Shown: positions 17,203-25,494 of the stretch, in pieces | Numbering within the stretch: position 1 is the first letter of the stretch | How the letters are laid out: the number at the start of each line of letters is the position of its first letter | DNA from: Streptomyces sp. M41(2017) | GTDB lineage: Bacteria; Actinomycetota; Actinomycetes; Streptomycetales; Streptomycetaceae | Reading direction: 5' to 3' | Assembly: GCF_002078175.1 (NCBI RefSeq) | Contig: NZ_MWFK01000004.1 | Span: 1-64,000 of the forward strand | Length of the DNA stretch: 64,000 bases | Notes under the pieces: model-generated | Databases searched by the model: none | The model's input: only the letters and a program-made list of their open reading frames with translations | What the model was told of the DNA's origin: nothing | Position numbers and translations under genes: made by a program

Positions 17203-17430
17203 TCAGAGCAGACCGAGTTCTTTCTCGAGCATCACGATGAGGGTGGTGAGCGCGATGAAGGAGCCGCCGGAGTAGCCCAATCCGACGAGCGGAGTGCCGC
17301 CGAGGTGTTGGCAAAGAACATAAGCAAGTAGAGCAGCAACGACGCCGCAGAGGAGAGCGATGATTACGGCCATGACCTTCTTGGTCTGGTCCAGAGGCGC
17401 GGGCGGGATGGGGGGAGTTGGAGTGGCCAT
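17203..17430 (-). CDS. Small two-helix membrane protein
   Basis: 75 residues from ATG 17430 behind AAGGAGGG. A Pro-rich N-terminus is followed by KKVMAVIIALLCGVVAALLA and a second hydrophobic segment GGSFIALTTLIVMLEKELG. It is divergent from the membrane-linked regulator-like gene at 17705. Function unknown. Confidence 0.6.
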   Translation of the reverse strand: MATPTPPIPPAPLDQTKKVMAVIIALLCGVVAALLAYVLCQHLGGTPLVGLGYSGGSFIALTTLIVMLEKELGLL

Positions 17431-17704
17431 GAGCCTTCCCTCCTTGCTCGTATCCAGGGTCAGCTGCTGAAGTGCTGTCCCAGCCGCGGAGGCGGCATGG
17501 AGCGAGCAGACCGCAGGGGACCTGCGGGACTCCATACCAAGATCATTACTAAATGATTCTGAACGTCGTTCACCATGTATGTGCAGGTGAGGCTTGCGCA
17601 GCCCCTGAGCCGTTCACCGGGTTCCTCCGTACTAGTCATTCCCCCGTCGTGAGAGGCACCCCGTGCGGGATCCTGTGCTCACAGACGAAGGAGGGCATCG
17701 AAAG

Positions 17705-18928
17705 ATGAGTACGGTCAGAACATGGCGAGATCTCCTGAATGATGTGACGCAGGGCGACTGGCCCAAGTATCGGGAGGCTCTCGACGCCTTCCGCGAAGTC
17801 CCGCCCGTACTCGTGTTCGCCAAGCTACCGGACCTCGGTGATCAGGTAGTCAAGGACGTCACCGGCTTGGATAGGTCTCCATCGGTAGGAACCTGGAGCA
17901 AGCTGTTCAGTACTGCGCTTCTGACACCCCCAGACTGGCGGTACGTCGAGTTACTCGTCCGGATCTGGGCCAACCAGCACAACCAATCCGTCGCCGAAGT
18001 CCTAGACGAGTGGGCTCAGGCCTATCGCAGATGCGGTGGCGATCCCGGCCCTCGGTTCCCCCCTCCCGCTCCACCAGCTGACCGGCTCCCTGCCTCATCG
18101 CCATCACGAAGCAAGATCGCCTTCAGCGCGGTTGCCGTAGCGGTGATCGCAACGGTCTCGTTCATCGCGTGGCCAAGTGGTCATGATGATGACGCGAAGA
18201 ACAATCCGGGCGCGACAGCCGGGACCACGGCCACATCGAAGTCCGGGAACAGTAAGGGGCTACTGCTCCTGACGAAGTCTTGGCCGACGATCACAAGCTG
18301 CGACGGCGCGACCTCTGTGGCGATGCCCGCGGGAGGGAAGCCGTTGGCGTCTTTCCTCTCAAATGATCAAGATTTCCGGATCCCCGTGACAGCCAACGGA
18401 GGAGGCACATGGGGTGCCGGCCACCTGTACCTCACCCTGAGCGCCAAAACAGGAAAAACTCTGATCATCAACGACATCAGGCCATCGACCCGATTCCCCA
18501 AGAAGATCGATCCGCCTGCCTGGGTCGCTGAGGTGAACGGCGGCTGTGGGGATTCCTACGGTCGAGTCTTCGATTTCGACTTGGACAAACCACTTTTTGC
18601 TGATCGCGGCGTTGTAGGTCAGCGAGCAAGCGGAGATGACGAAGCCCCGCCCAACCCTCTGGGCCCTGGCTTCACTGTCAGCGCCAAGGATCCAGCGATT
18701 GTCCGTGTGGATACGCAGGCGTGCAAGGGCAACTACGAGTGGAGTCTCGTCATCAGCTACTCCTACGACGGCCACACGTATTCCAAGCCGGTGGGGCCAT
18801 TCCGCTCCATGAGCCTGGTTGACCAGCGCACGGTCGGCTATCTACCGGACCCGTCCACTGGCGTGCTCAGCAAGAGCAGCAAGCCCGGCCCGGCCCCTAC
18901 ACGAGCAGTGGGATGCCCTGCGACATGA
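17705..18928 (+). CDS. Regulator-like single-pass membrane protein with exported domain
   Basis: 407 residues from ATG 17705 behind GAAGGAGG; a GTG at 17663 is less well placed. Residues 1-110 are helical and contain GTWSKLFSTALLTPPDWRYV, which matches the N-terminal module of membrane-tethered actinobacterial regulators. A membrane helix at about 137-157 (IAFSAVAVAVIATVSFIAW) is followed by an exported beta-rich domain of about 240 residues with Cys pairs. A TTA codon occurs at 17951-17953, so expression may depend on the bldA tRNA. Confidence 0.7.
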   Translation: MSTVRTWRDLLNDVTQGDWPKYREALDAFREVPPVLVFAKLPDLGDQVVKDVTGLDRSPSVGTWSKLFSTALLTPPDWRYVELLVRIWANQHNQSVAEVLDEWAQAYRRCGGDPGPRFPPPAPPADRLPASSPSRSKIAFSAVAVAVIATVSFIAWPSGHDDDAKNNPGATAGTTATSKSGNSKGLLLLTKSWPTITSCDGATSVAMPAGGKPLASFLSNDQDFRIPVTANGGGTWGAGHLYLTLSAKTGKTLIINDIRPSTRFPKKIDPPAWVAEVNGGCGDSYGRVFDFDLDKPLFADRGVVGQRASGDDEAPPNPLGPGFTVSAKDPAIVRVDTQACKGNYEWSLVISYSYDGHTYSKPVGPFRSMSLVDQRTVGYLPDPSTGVLSKSSKPGPAPTRAVGCPAT

Positions 18929-19159
18929 AACGGACTCCGCTGATAGCGGGTGCCTCCTCTTCGCTTCTTCGAACCGTTGAGACTGCGTTCCTCTCACCCC
19001 CGGGGCCACTGCTCGACGGAGACATCTAGGGGATGCCCGGCCGTGGGCCGGGTCGTGCACAGCACGACCGGTAGGTGGTTTTGGCACTGGAGACGCTGCG
19101 CTGGGCGGGAGACATCCGACGCGGCCGGGCTGGCACGGCGGCATGACGCGGAGATGGCA

Positions 19160-19300
19160 GCGAGTGGTCGCCGAGGCCGCGACCATCGCTTCGGTCACTC
19201 GGCAGCCGCACGACGGACCCTTTTGCCGTTCCTCTGTCCTGATTCCGCCCTGTGAGAAGCTGGCAGGGACAGAACAGGACAGAGGAACGGCAAAAGGCCC
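19160..19300. repeat. Dispersed hairpin repeat, copy D
   Basis: A 23-bp perfect inverted repeat: the arm CCTTTTGCCGTTCCTCTGTC (with CTG, 19219-19241) pairs with 19275-19297. A 33-base loop lies between. The flank GGTCGCCGAGGCCGCGACC weakly resembles the family core. The stem sequence differs from copies A-C, yet pairing is perfect. The rest of 18929-19409 holds no gene I can support. Confidence 0.6.
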
Positions 19301-19409
19301 GGCCGCACCCAGCCACGCCAGCGGCACCACAAATCCGACATCTGACCCTGAGCAGCTGGACCGGCGGTGCATCACGAGGCCGAATGGCAGGGCGTGTGAC
19401 GTAACGGCC

Positions 19410-19937
19410 TCAGAAGCCGGAACAGGAAGCGGCGGCTGACGCCCCTGAGGCCGTGGACTTCTTCGGTGCGTTGTGGTCGACAGTCACTGAACAGGTGGCG
19501 GTGCCTCCCGAGCCACTGAGGCTGATGAGGAGCGAACCGCCTTTTGTAAAGCCTTTCGTCTTCACCACCTGCCTCCATGGCAGCTTCTTGACCGTTTCGG
19601 ACCGCGTGGAGATGCCGTCGTCGTTCCAGACGGAGTAGGTGATGTCCACGTCTCGTGCGTTCCCGGTGACCGTGTATTCCACCTCGACCGTCTTGGACGC
19701 CTCATGCGAGATGCCGGCAATGACGGCCGCGCATCCTCCTGCCACCAAGAGAACCAGCACTAGGAGCGCCCATGGCCACTTCCGGCGTCTCTTGCGTGGT
19801 TTCTCGCCTTCGTAGGGCACGCCTCGACCGTGAGGGGTTTGTCCCCAGCCCGGTGGCGGCCCCTGCTGCGCATCGTGTCCCCACGAAGGCTGGGACGGAT
19901 CATGCCGCGGCGGTTCTGGAGGCGTGGGTTCGCTCAT
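19410..19937 (-). CDS. MmpS-like membrane protein
   Basis: 175 residues. A Pro/Gln-rich cytoplasmic head (about 1-45) and a basic patch RKRRRKWPW precede a membrane helix (about 55-75). The exported domain (VEVEYTVTGNARDVDITYSV, then LPWRQVVKTKGF) fits the MmpS family of transport accessory proteins, including the conserved VTG and PW positions. In mycobacteria MmpS partners MmpL exporters; no MmpL is present here, so it may act alone. Confidence 0.7.
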   Translation of the reverse strand: MSEPTPPEPPRHDPSQPSWGHDAQQGPPPGWGQTPHGRGVPYEGEKPRKRRRKWPWALLVLVLLVAGGCAAVIAGISHEASKTVEVEYTVTGNARDVDITYSVWNDDGISTRSETVKKLPWRQVVKTKGFTKGGSLLISLSGSGGTATCSVTVDHNAPKKSTASGASAAASCSGF

Positions 19938-20098
19938 AAGCTCAGGTTCTGGCGCTGTTCCTCTGTACGCGACTCCGGCAACGCCAACGGGGCAAAGAGG
20001 CGGTTCGCTGCAAGGGGCTTGGGTTCAGGCTACGGGCAGGCGAGGAAGCCGTCGGTCCTGCGCCGGTGGCGCCATTGGCGCCTGATACCCACCCCGAA

Positions 20099-20136
20099 CG
20101 CAGGGGCCTGCCGACTTCTGTCGGCAGGCCCCTGCG
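20099..20136 (-). terminator. Terminator of the toxin-antitoxin operon
   Basis: A near-perfect 17-bp stem (GCAGGGGCCTGCCGAC with GTCGGCAGGCCCCTGC) and a 4-base loop, about 40 bp past the toxin stop. Confidence 0.75.
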
Positions 20137-20178
20137 GCTTCCTGGGTACAACCGCACGGTCCAACCGGGCAGGAGAGC

Positions 20179-20442
20179 TCAGACCTCGATGTAGGCGACG
20201 ACCACGACGGTGCGTAGGGCCGTGACGAAGTACAGAACGCGGACGTGTTCGGTGTCGTCGGCGTACTGCCGCAATTCCGGCTGCGTGGTGTCGCCGGGGA
20301 TCGGATCGCCGATGTCAGGGTCGACCGAGATGGCGACCAGGGAGCGGTCCAAGGCATGGATCTGGTGTTCGTCGGTGAGGTTTTCCAGCTGCTTCGCCGC
20401 GGAGTCGCTGAAGGCGATCTGAGCGCGGCGGCGTGCAGGCAT
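20179..20442 (-). CDS. RelE/ParE-like toxin
   Basis: 87 residues with the pattern of the RelE/ParE superfamily: an N-terminal helical segment (IAFSDSAAKQLENLTD), a central HALDRSLVAISVDPDIGDP and the C-terminal strands VRVLYFVTALRTVVVVAYIEV split by the usual Arg. The family cleaves mRNA at the ribosome or blocks gyrase; which applies cannot be read here. The start ATG overlaps the stop of the upstream gene, the usual arrangement for a coupled antitoxin-toxin operon. Confidence 0.75.
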   Translation of the reverse strand: MPARRRAQIAFSDSAAKQLENLTDEHQIHALDRSLVAISVDPDIGDPIPGDTTQPELRQYADDTEHVRVLYFVTALRTVVVVAYIEV

Positions 20443-20663
20443 CAGGCGACAGCCGGACGCTGCGCGGTGAGGCGGGCAAGGTGGGCCTCGCGCAGTTCCT
20501 CCCACGGGGTGCAGTCCTCGACAGCCGGCAGGCCGTTGGCTGCGATGTCCTCGAGGGCGCCAGCAAGCCGGTCAGCATCAGCTCGGGTGCGAGCAGCGTA
20601 AGCGCGGATCGCGTCGGCGACCGCGGGCTCCAAGGGCTGGCGTGCGGCCGGTTCTTGGTTCAT
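20442..20663 (-). CDS. Probable antitoxin of the RelE/ParE-like toxin
   Basis: 73 residues from ATG 20663 behind AGGAGAG, overlapping the toxin start. It is mainly helical (VADAIRAYAARTRADADRLA, ALEDIAANGLPAVED, WEELREAHLARLTAQ). The size, order and overlap identify it as the antitoxin by context; I do not recognise a named antitoxin fold. Relics of the same gene lie at 1952-2343, 4096-4340 and 10836-10880. Confidence 0.65.
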   Translation of the reverse strand: MNQEPAARQPLEPAVADAIRAYAARTRADADRLAGALEDIAANGLPAVEDCTPWEELREAHLARLTAQRPAVA

Positions 20664-20889
20664 GGCGCTCTCCTACGCGTAGCGGTGGATCCACGGTAGC
20701 GCCCGGGCGTCGCTCATTGTGAATGTTCTCCGTGGCCGGTGAGCTCCGTCTGCTGTTGCCCTACGACTCGTCTGGCGAGGCTGAGAGCCGCATAAGAGCC
20801 GTTATGGCCGGTACGGGGCGTTGCCTGTCGGGCTGGGCGGCTGTAACCTCTAAGCCGTACGAAGCGAACTCCCCCCGTGTGCCGCGTGG

Positions 20890-20919
20890 TTGACATGGGG
20901 TCAGTCCTTGTGGCATCCT
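20890..20919 (+). promoter_or_regulatory. Candidate sigma-70 type promoter
   Basis: TTGACA at 20890-20895, 18 bases, then CATCCT at 20914-20919. It lies about 150 bp upstream of the membrane-protein gene at 21074. The -10 is weak. The rest of 20664-21073 looks like an untranslated leader. Confidence 0.35.
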
Positions 20920-21021
20920 TAAGCCAAGGGCGATTTTCGCATACCCGAAACCGCAGGGCTCTCCGTCACCACTGGTGCGCGCGAGGCCCTTTTCGTTTGT
21001 CTAACTAAGTAAAGAAACCGT

Positions 21022-21054
21022 CACCCCCCCCCTGGTTTCCCGCTGGGGGGTTTT
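21022..21054 (+). terminator. Hairpin with T run in the leader of 21074
   Basis: A run of C pairs with GGGGGG and is followed by TTTTC, only about 20 bases before the start codon at 21074. In this position it may act as an attenuator or protect the transcript end, not just as a terminator. Confidence 0.45.
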
Positions 21055-21073
21055 CTCATATCTGGAGGCTTTA

Positions 21074-21400
21074 ATGTCTGAATTGTTCAATTTCGCGGCC
21101 TTTGCGCCGTCGCTGTTTGTCGTGCTCTTCTCTCTTGCTTCCATCATGGTGTGTGCCATCTGTGGCACCGTGCTCTTGCTGGCAAGGCGTGTCCCTCCTG
21201 GGGAGCTTGCTACAACTTTCCTCGGCATCAGCTACATCTTCTCGGCCCTTGCTGGCTGGCTGCCGTGGGGAAAGCCGTCGGTGCAGCCCTCTCTGCCTCT
21301 GCCTCCGTCGCCACCAGCTGAGCCTGAGGCGCCTCAGACGGTTCTGATTGTCAACAGTGACCGTCTTCTGCGGTCCGTGGAAGACGGAGGCGTGGGGTGA
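21074..21400 (+). CDS. Small membrane protein
   Basis: 108 residues from ATG 21074 behind TGGAGG. Two hydrophobic helices (FVVLFSLASIMVCAICGTVLLL and TTFLGISYIFSALAGWLPWG) precede a Pro-rich tail and a charged end. Followed by a hairpin. Function unknown. Confidence 0.6.
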   Translation: MSELFNFAAFAPSLFVVLFSLASIMVCAICGTVLLLARRVPPGELATTFLGISYIFSALAGWLPWGKPSVQPSLPLPPSPPAEPEAPQTVLIVNSDRLLRSVEDGGVG

Positions 21401-21480
21401 AACCTCGGGACACAGCCAAGGCCAGATCAAGGGACTGCCCGGACAGGAAACAACCCTGCACAGCAGTTTTGGGATCAGGG

Positions 21481-21517
21481 CTGTGAAGCACCCTCTCTCG
21501 CAGAGGGCGGTTCACAG
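21481..21517 (+). terminator. Imperfect hairpin after 21074-21400
   Basis: CTGTGAA...CCCTCT pairs with AGAGGG...TTCACAG with a small internal mismatch. It lies between two membrane-protein genes. Confidence 0.45.
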
Positions 21518-21639
21518 CTCTGATCCACTCAGAGCAGGTTCAGGCGGGCAGGCCGGTTGTCAGCGCCGAGGGGCGCCCGAGAGCAAGCGCTTTTCGACAA
21601 ACTCCGCACAGAGCGGGCTCTGGGATCCATGATCCTCAG

Positions 21640-22839
21640 ATGGCGATCTCACTCCGGCGCAAGCGCGACGCCTCCCGCGGTCGGTACACCCCAAACCTCT
21701 GGCCTGTCTGGATAGTAGCGCCCGTCGCGATGATGGCCGTCGGGGTCGCCGCGTGGGCCATCTATCAGTACGCCTATGACCACTTCGCTCAAGCAGCCGG
21801 AAGTCAGGTCCCGGCCGAGCCCGTCGACGTTAACGACGTGATCAAGGCCACCGTCACAGTGCTGACTTTGGTCGGTGCGGTTCTTGCCGGCCTCTACGCG
21901 TACCGCAAGCAGCTTCTGTCTGAGGGCGACGCACATCGGGCCGATGCAAGTCAACTTGCTGACCGCTACACCACAGCGGCTGAACAGCTTGGCCACGACC
22001 AAGCGGCCGTTCGCCTCGCCGGCGTCTACGCCCTTGCCCGCCTTGCCGACGACTGGCAGGAGCAACGCCAGGTCTGCATCGACGTCTTGTGTGCCTATCT
22101 ACGTATGCCTTACGAGTCCAGCCTCGACGCTCCAGGGCACAGAGTCGGAGAAAGAGAAGTACGGTTTACAGTCATCAATGTCATCCGCACGCATCTCCAA
22201 GACCGCGATGCGAACACATCCTGGTGCGGATATCGTCTCGACTTCACCGGCGCGGTCTTCGACGGAGGAAACTTCAGCGGAAGTCATTTTGACGGACCTA
22301 TATCCTTTTCCCACGCACTGTTCGCTGATGGGACGGTCGACTTTCGCGGTGCGACCTTTAGCGGCGGCGAGATCGACTTCTCCAGCGCGAAGTTTAACGG
22401 AAGAGTTTGGTTCACCAACGCGCGATTCATCGGCGGCATAATCAGCTTCAATCAAGCCGAGTTCAACGGCGGCAACGTATATTTCGCCGGCGCACATTTC
22501 ACCGGAAGCACACTTACCTTCCTCCTCGCAAAGATAACCGATGGAATGATCAATTTCGCCAGCGCAGAGTTGCGTAGTGGAGCCCTATACTTCAACGAAA
22601 CAACGTTCAGCGGCGGCACGGTCAGGTTCGACAACGCAACCTTCAGTGGCATCAAGGGCGATTTTCGCGTCTCGCTTTTCAACGGTGGCACCGTCAGCTT
22701 CGCTAACACAATCCTGAGCGCAGGTACCCTCAGTTTCGCCAATTCGACACACGGCGGGGGCGCGGTTCGCTTCACTGACGCAGCGTACGACGGCACAGTC
22801 ATCGACTGGGGGCCATTTCCCAACCCTGCCAGCAACTGA
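21640..22839 (+). CDS. Membrane-anchored pentapeptide-repeat protein
   Basis: 399 residues. Two hydrophobic helices at about 24-45 and 67-88 are followed by a charged segment (DRYTTAAEQLGHDQAAVRLA, ARLADDWQEQRQVCIDVLCAY). This segment typically precedes pentapeptide repeats in membrane-bound members of the family. From about residue 195 to the end the sequence is a right-handed solenoid of F-x-x-A/G-x-F-type repeats (DFRGATFSGGEIDFSSAKFN, VYFAGAHFTGSTLTF). Such proteins act as scaffolds; the ligand is unknown. It is single and on its own strand run. Confidence 0.85.
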   Translation: MAISLRRKRDASRGRYTPNLWPVWIVAPVAMMAVGVAAWAIYQYAYDHFAQAAGSQVPAEPVDVNDVIKATVTVLTLVGAVLAGLYAYRKQLLSEGDAHRADASQLADRYTTAAEQLGHDQAAVRLAGVYALARLADDWQEQRQVCIDVLCAYLRMPYESSLDAPGHRVGEREVRFTVINVIRTHLQDRDANTSWCGYRLDFTGAVFDGGNFSGSHFDGPISFSHALFADGTVDFRGATFSGGEIDFSSAKFNGRVWFTNARFIGGIISFNQAEFNGGNVYFAGAHFTGSTLTFLLAKITDGMINFASAELRSGALYFNETTFSGGTVRFDNATFSGIKGDFRVSLFNGGTVSFANTILSAGTLSFANSTHGGGAVRFTDAAYDGTVIDWGPFPNPASN

Positions 22840-22989
22840 AATTCTAGTGCTGTAATAGACCGCACGCGACTCAAGGTGAAATAGACACGCGGCCATTCCA
22901 ACTCAAAATACCGTAGCCTGCCTGCCGGGTTCACTAAATGGAAGACACGCAATTCTCCTAGCGTCAAAAAATGCGGGGACCGGGCTGCG

Positions 22990-23260
22990 AAGCCGGCGTT
23001 CCGCATCGTCCAGTTGCTGGTCGGCGCTGGCGGCCGTGGCGGCGACGATTCGGTCGCTGCGGCGCACGTTCATGTGGCGCAGTCCCACTTCGCGCTGGCT
23101 GGACCGGTCGACCTGGGATTGGTTGAGCAGGTGGATCTCCACACGGGTTCCGCGGCCCTCGTACTTCAGGCGTGCAACCTGAAGCCGACGACGTCCTCCC
23201 GCCGCATGGTGCCCAAGACCTGCCTGCTCGATCATGCGAGGTCGCGCGGATGGATGAGCA
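22990..23260 (-). pseudogene. Duplicate fragment of the Tpg-like gene
   Basis: On the minus strand EGRGTRVEIHLLNQSQVD and QREVGLRHMNVRRSDRIVAA are nearly identical to the C-terminal part of the protein at 24824-25396, and DNA similarity extends over about 250 bp. The 5' part and start are missing. It abuts the start of the nuclease-like gene at 23354, suggesting a recombination scar. The remaining 22840-22989 holds nothing recognised. Confidence 0.65.
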
Positions 23261-23353
23261 GGCGCCGGCGAGCCAGACCCGGACAGTGCAGGGCGTCGTG
23301 TCGACGCGTAAAGCAGTATCTGCAGCCGTACCGACATCCGTGCCAGCGACGAA

Positions 23354-24793
23354 ATGCGACTGCACCATCTGCCGGTTGTCAGTGCCGCCCTCTACCGTGG
23401 TTTTGACGCCATTTCCTTTAGACGGGCAGGTAGTGGGTTGGCCAACATCGTCTGGCACAAGAAGCTGCGCCTTCACCTGGACCTGAACAGGGACGACCTC
23501 GGCCACGAGGAGCTTGCCGGGCTCTGGGACACGATCTACGACATGGACCGTCTCCAAGCGGCACGCAACGTCACGGTCGCCGAACGGGATCTGCTCTGCG
23601 GCGGCGTGTGCCAAGACGCTGGGGTGGAAGCGCCGATGCACCTCCGCCTGCGCACCAACGGCCGACGGGAGGCCGTTCACGAGCGGCGCGAGGACGAAGA
23701 ACGACACTTCGTCCCTATCAGCGACGAACACAAGGCCTACCAAGACCGCATCCTACGGGCGGCCGCAGAGGGAGGCTTCTGCGGCGACAACGAGGTCCGC
23801 ACCCGTGTGGGGCGCAGTTGGATCCAGACCGACACCCTTGTCGAAGGGACCGACGGCCTACGCATCGGCTGGGAAGTCCAGTTGTCCTCCGCCGGCGTCG
23901 AGGGACCGCGTAGCGTCCGCGCCCGTGCGGCGAAAGCGGAGAAGAACGGTATAACCCCCGCGTGGCACACGGATCGCAGCGACTACGCCCACCGCAACGA
24001 CACTCAATGGACGCGCAGTGACGCGCTTCCCGCGCACGTGATCGCCAAGACCGGCGATCTGCGTGTCGTCTCTGGTTTCCGCGTCATGGACTTCTGGCGC
24101 TGCGATATCCGCGCCCTGTATCCCTGCCCGAAGGGTGTACGCCGGTGCGGCCGCGCGCATGCCACGCCCAAGCCGCGCGACATCCTCTTCGACGACCTGG
24201 TGCGCAAAACCGCGGCCGCCGAAATCGTCCCGGTGCAGTTCCGGATGGGCACCACCACCCATCGCTTCTGGGTCACCGACGCCGACCACGACCGCCTCGA
24301 AAACCTCCGCAGCGACGACACCAGACTGCCGCCCGTCCCGGACGTCGACTTGCCGGGGCGCGCCAGCCGCAACCGGCCAACCTGCAACCCGTCGGCTCAC
24401 GTGATGCCGAACGCTCCAGCTCCCGGCATCGGGCTTCCCGCTACCTGGCTTCCGGCTCAACCGGCCCCACCAACTGCTGAAACGAGTCCTACCCCGACCG
24501 CTCCGGCCCACGGCCCGCAACCGCGCCCCACATCGCATCGAAGCAGTCTCACGCCGGAGCTCGTCGCCCTGCAGCAGGCTGCCGACAACGCACATCAACA
24601 GCTGCGGCAGCTCGACGACCCCACCGAACAGGCCCAGCAGCGGCAGGTGTGGTTCGAGGCTGCCGCTGCCGTCCAGGAGGCCGTCACCCGCTACGCACGA
24701 ACGAAGAACTTCAACCGGTACGAGGTGGAAAAACAACTACGCCATCAGGTCCGCCATCCTGAGACGCCGCCCGGCCAGCTGCTGCAACCCTGA
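23354..24793 (+). CDS. CoiA-like / PD-(D/E)XK nuclease-like protein
   Basis: 479 residues. The centre (about 120-205) reads SDEHKAYQDRILRAAAEGGF, then E-x-R, IQTDTLVEG and GWEVQLSSAGVEGPRSVRAR. This fits the E...D...E-x-Q pattern of CoiA-type competence nucleases. The first 40 residues look unlike the rest and the ribosome site is weak, so the original start may have been lost to the neighbouring Tpg fragment. A Pro-rich segment (about 340-400) precedes a helical C-terminus. In naturally competent bacteria CoiA helps process incoming DNA; a role at plasmid ends or in transfer is possible but inferred. Confidence 0.55.
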   Translation: MRLHHLPVVSAALYRGFDAISFRRAGSGLANIVWHKKLRLHLDLNRDDLGHEELAGLWDTIYDMDRLQAARNVTVAERDLLCGGVCQDAGVEAPMHLRLRTNGRREAVHERREDEERHFVPISDEHKAYQDRILRAAAEGGFCGDNEVRTRVGRSWIQTDTLVEGTDGLRIGWEVQLSSAGVEGPRSVRARAAKAEKNGITPAWHTDRSDYAHRNDTQWTRSDALPAHVIAKTGDLRVVSGFRVMDFWRCDIRALYPCPKGVRRCGRAHATPKPRDILFDDLVRKTAAAEIVPVQFRMGTTTHRFWVTDADHDRLENLRSDDTRLPPVPDVDLPGRASRNRPTCNPSAHVMPNAPAPGIGLPATWLPAQPAPPTAETSPTPTAPAHGPQPRPTSHRSSLTPELVALQQAADNAHQQLRQLDDPTEQAQQRQVWFEAAAAVQEAVTRYARTKNFNRYEVEKQLRHQVRHPETPPGQLLQP

Positions 24794-24823
24794 CGGCCCC
24801 GGGAAGCCCGTGGCGGGCGAACC

Positions 24824-25396
24824 CTACGCAGCGAAACCGACGTTGGTGACGTACTCGTACTGACCCCACTGGGAGCCGAGGTCGATGACCTGTTCGACCC
24901 ACGCGTCGTCCAGTTCCTGGTCCGCGCCGACGACCCAGGCGGCGACGATGCGGTCCCAGCGGCGTACGTTCATGTGGCGCAGGCCCACTTCGCGCTGGCG
25001 GGGCCGGTCGACCTGGGACTGGTTGAGCGGGTGGATCTCCACTCGGGTTCCGCGGCCTTCGCGGTTGAGGCGGGCGAGCAGGTAGCGGGCGACGTTCTCC
25101 CGTCGCACGGTGCGGTAGGCCTGCTCGATCTTCTCCAGCGTGGCGCGGCGCGGGGTGATGCTGCCGTCTCGCCAGCCGCGCAGCTGGGCTTTGGTGGGGG
25201 TGAAGCCGAGTGTGGCCGCGGCGGCGCGGGCGTGGGCGGTGCGGGTGAGGTAGTTCAGCCGGGCGCTCAGGCCGCGGCGTGCGGTGATCGGGGTGGCGAT
25301 GTAGCCGGCGAGTTGGTCGAGCTGGCGGGCGACGGCCTCGTGGCCTTTGATGCCGCGGGCCCCGAACTTCCCGAACTCGATGTTGCGTTCAGGCAT
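24824..25396 (-). CDS. Tpg-like telomere terminal protein (candidate)
   Basis: 190 residues. Residues about 40-90 (GLSARLNYLTRTAHARAAAA, TKAQLRGWRDGSITPRRATL) have the same layout as the HTH region of Streptomyces Tpg terminal proteins, which cap linear replicon ends and prime end patching. The C-terminal half carries GRGTRVEIHPLNQSQVD and a W-rich end. It follows a Tap-like gene and a rep-like gene on the same strand, the partner expected for Tpg. The match is by layout and context, not by a search, so another plasmid DNA-binding protein is possible. Confidence 0.55.
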   Translation of the reverse strand: MPERNIEFGKFGARGIKGHEAVARQLDQLAGYIATPITARRGLSARLNYLTRTAHARAAAATLGFTPTKAQLRGWRDGSITPRRATLEKIEQAYRTVRRENVARYLLARLNREGRGTRVEIHPLNQSQVDRPRQREVGLRHMNVRRWDRIVAAWVVGADQELDDAWVEQVIDLGSQWGQYEYVTNVGFAA

Positions 25397-25494
25397 GGTC
25401 TCCGGTCCTCAAGGTCTGTGGATCACTGTACGGGCTCCTGGGGGCCGATTGGCCGCCCCGGCGGGGGAATTGACGCCGAGGCAGGTGATCGACG

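Noticed and set aside
20925..22670. Shared 15-mer AGGGCGATTTTCGC at about 20930 and 22655
   Set aside because: One copy is in coding DNA of the pentapeptide gene, the match is short and the flanks differ; probably chance.
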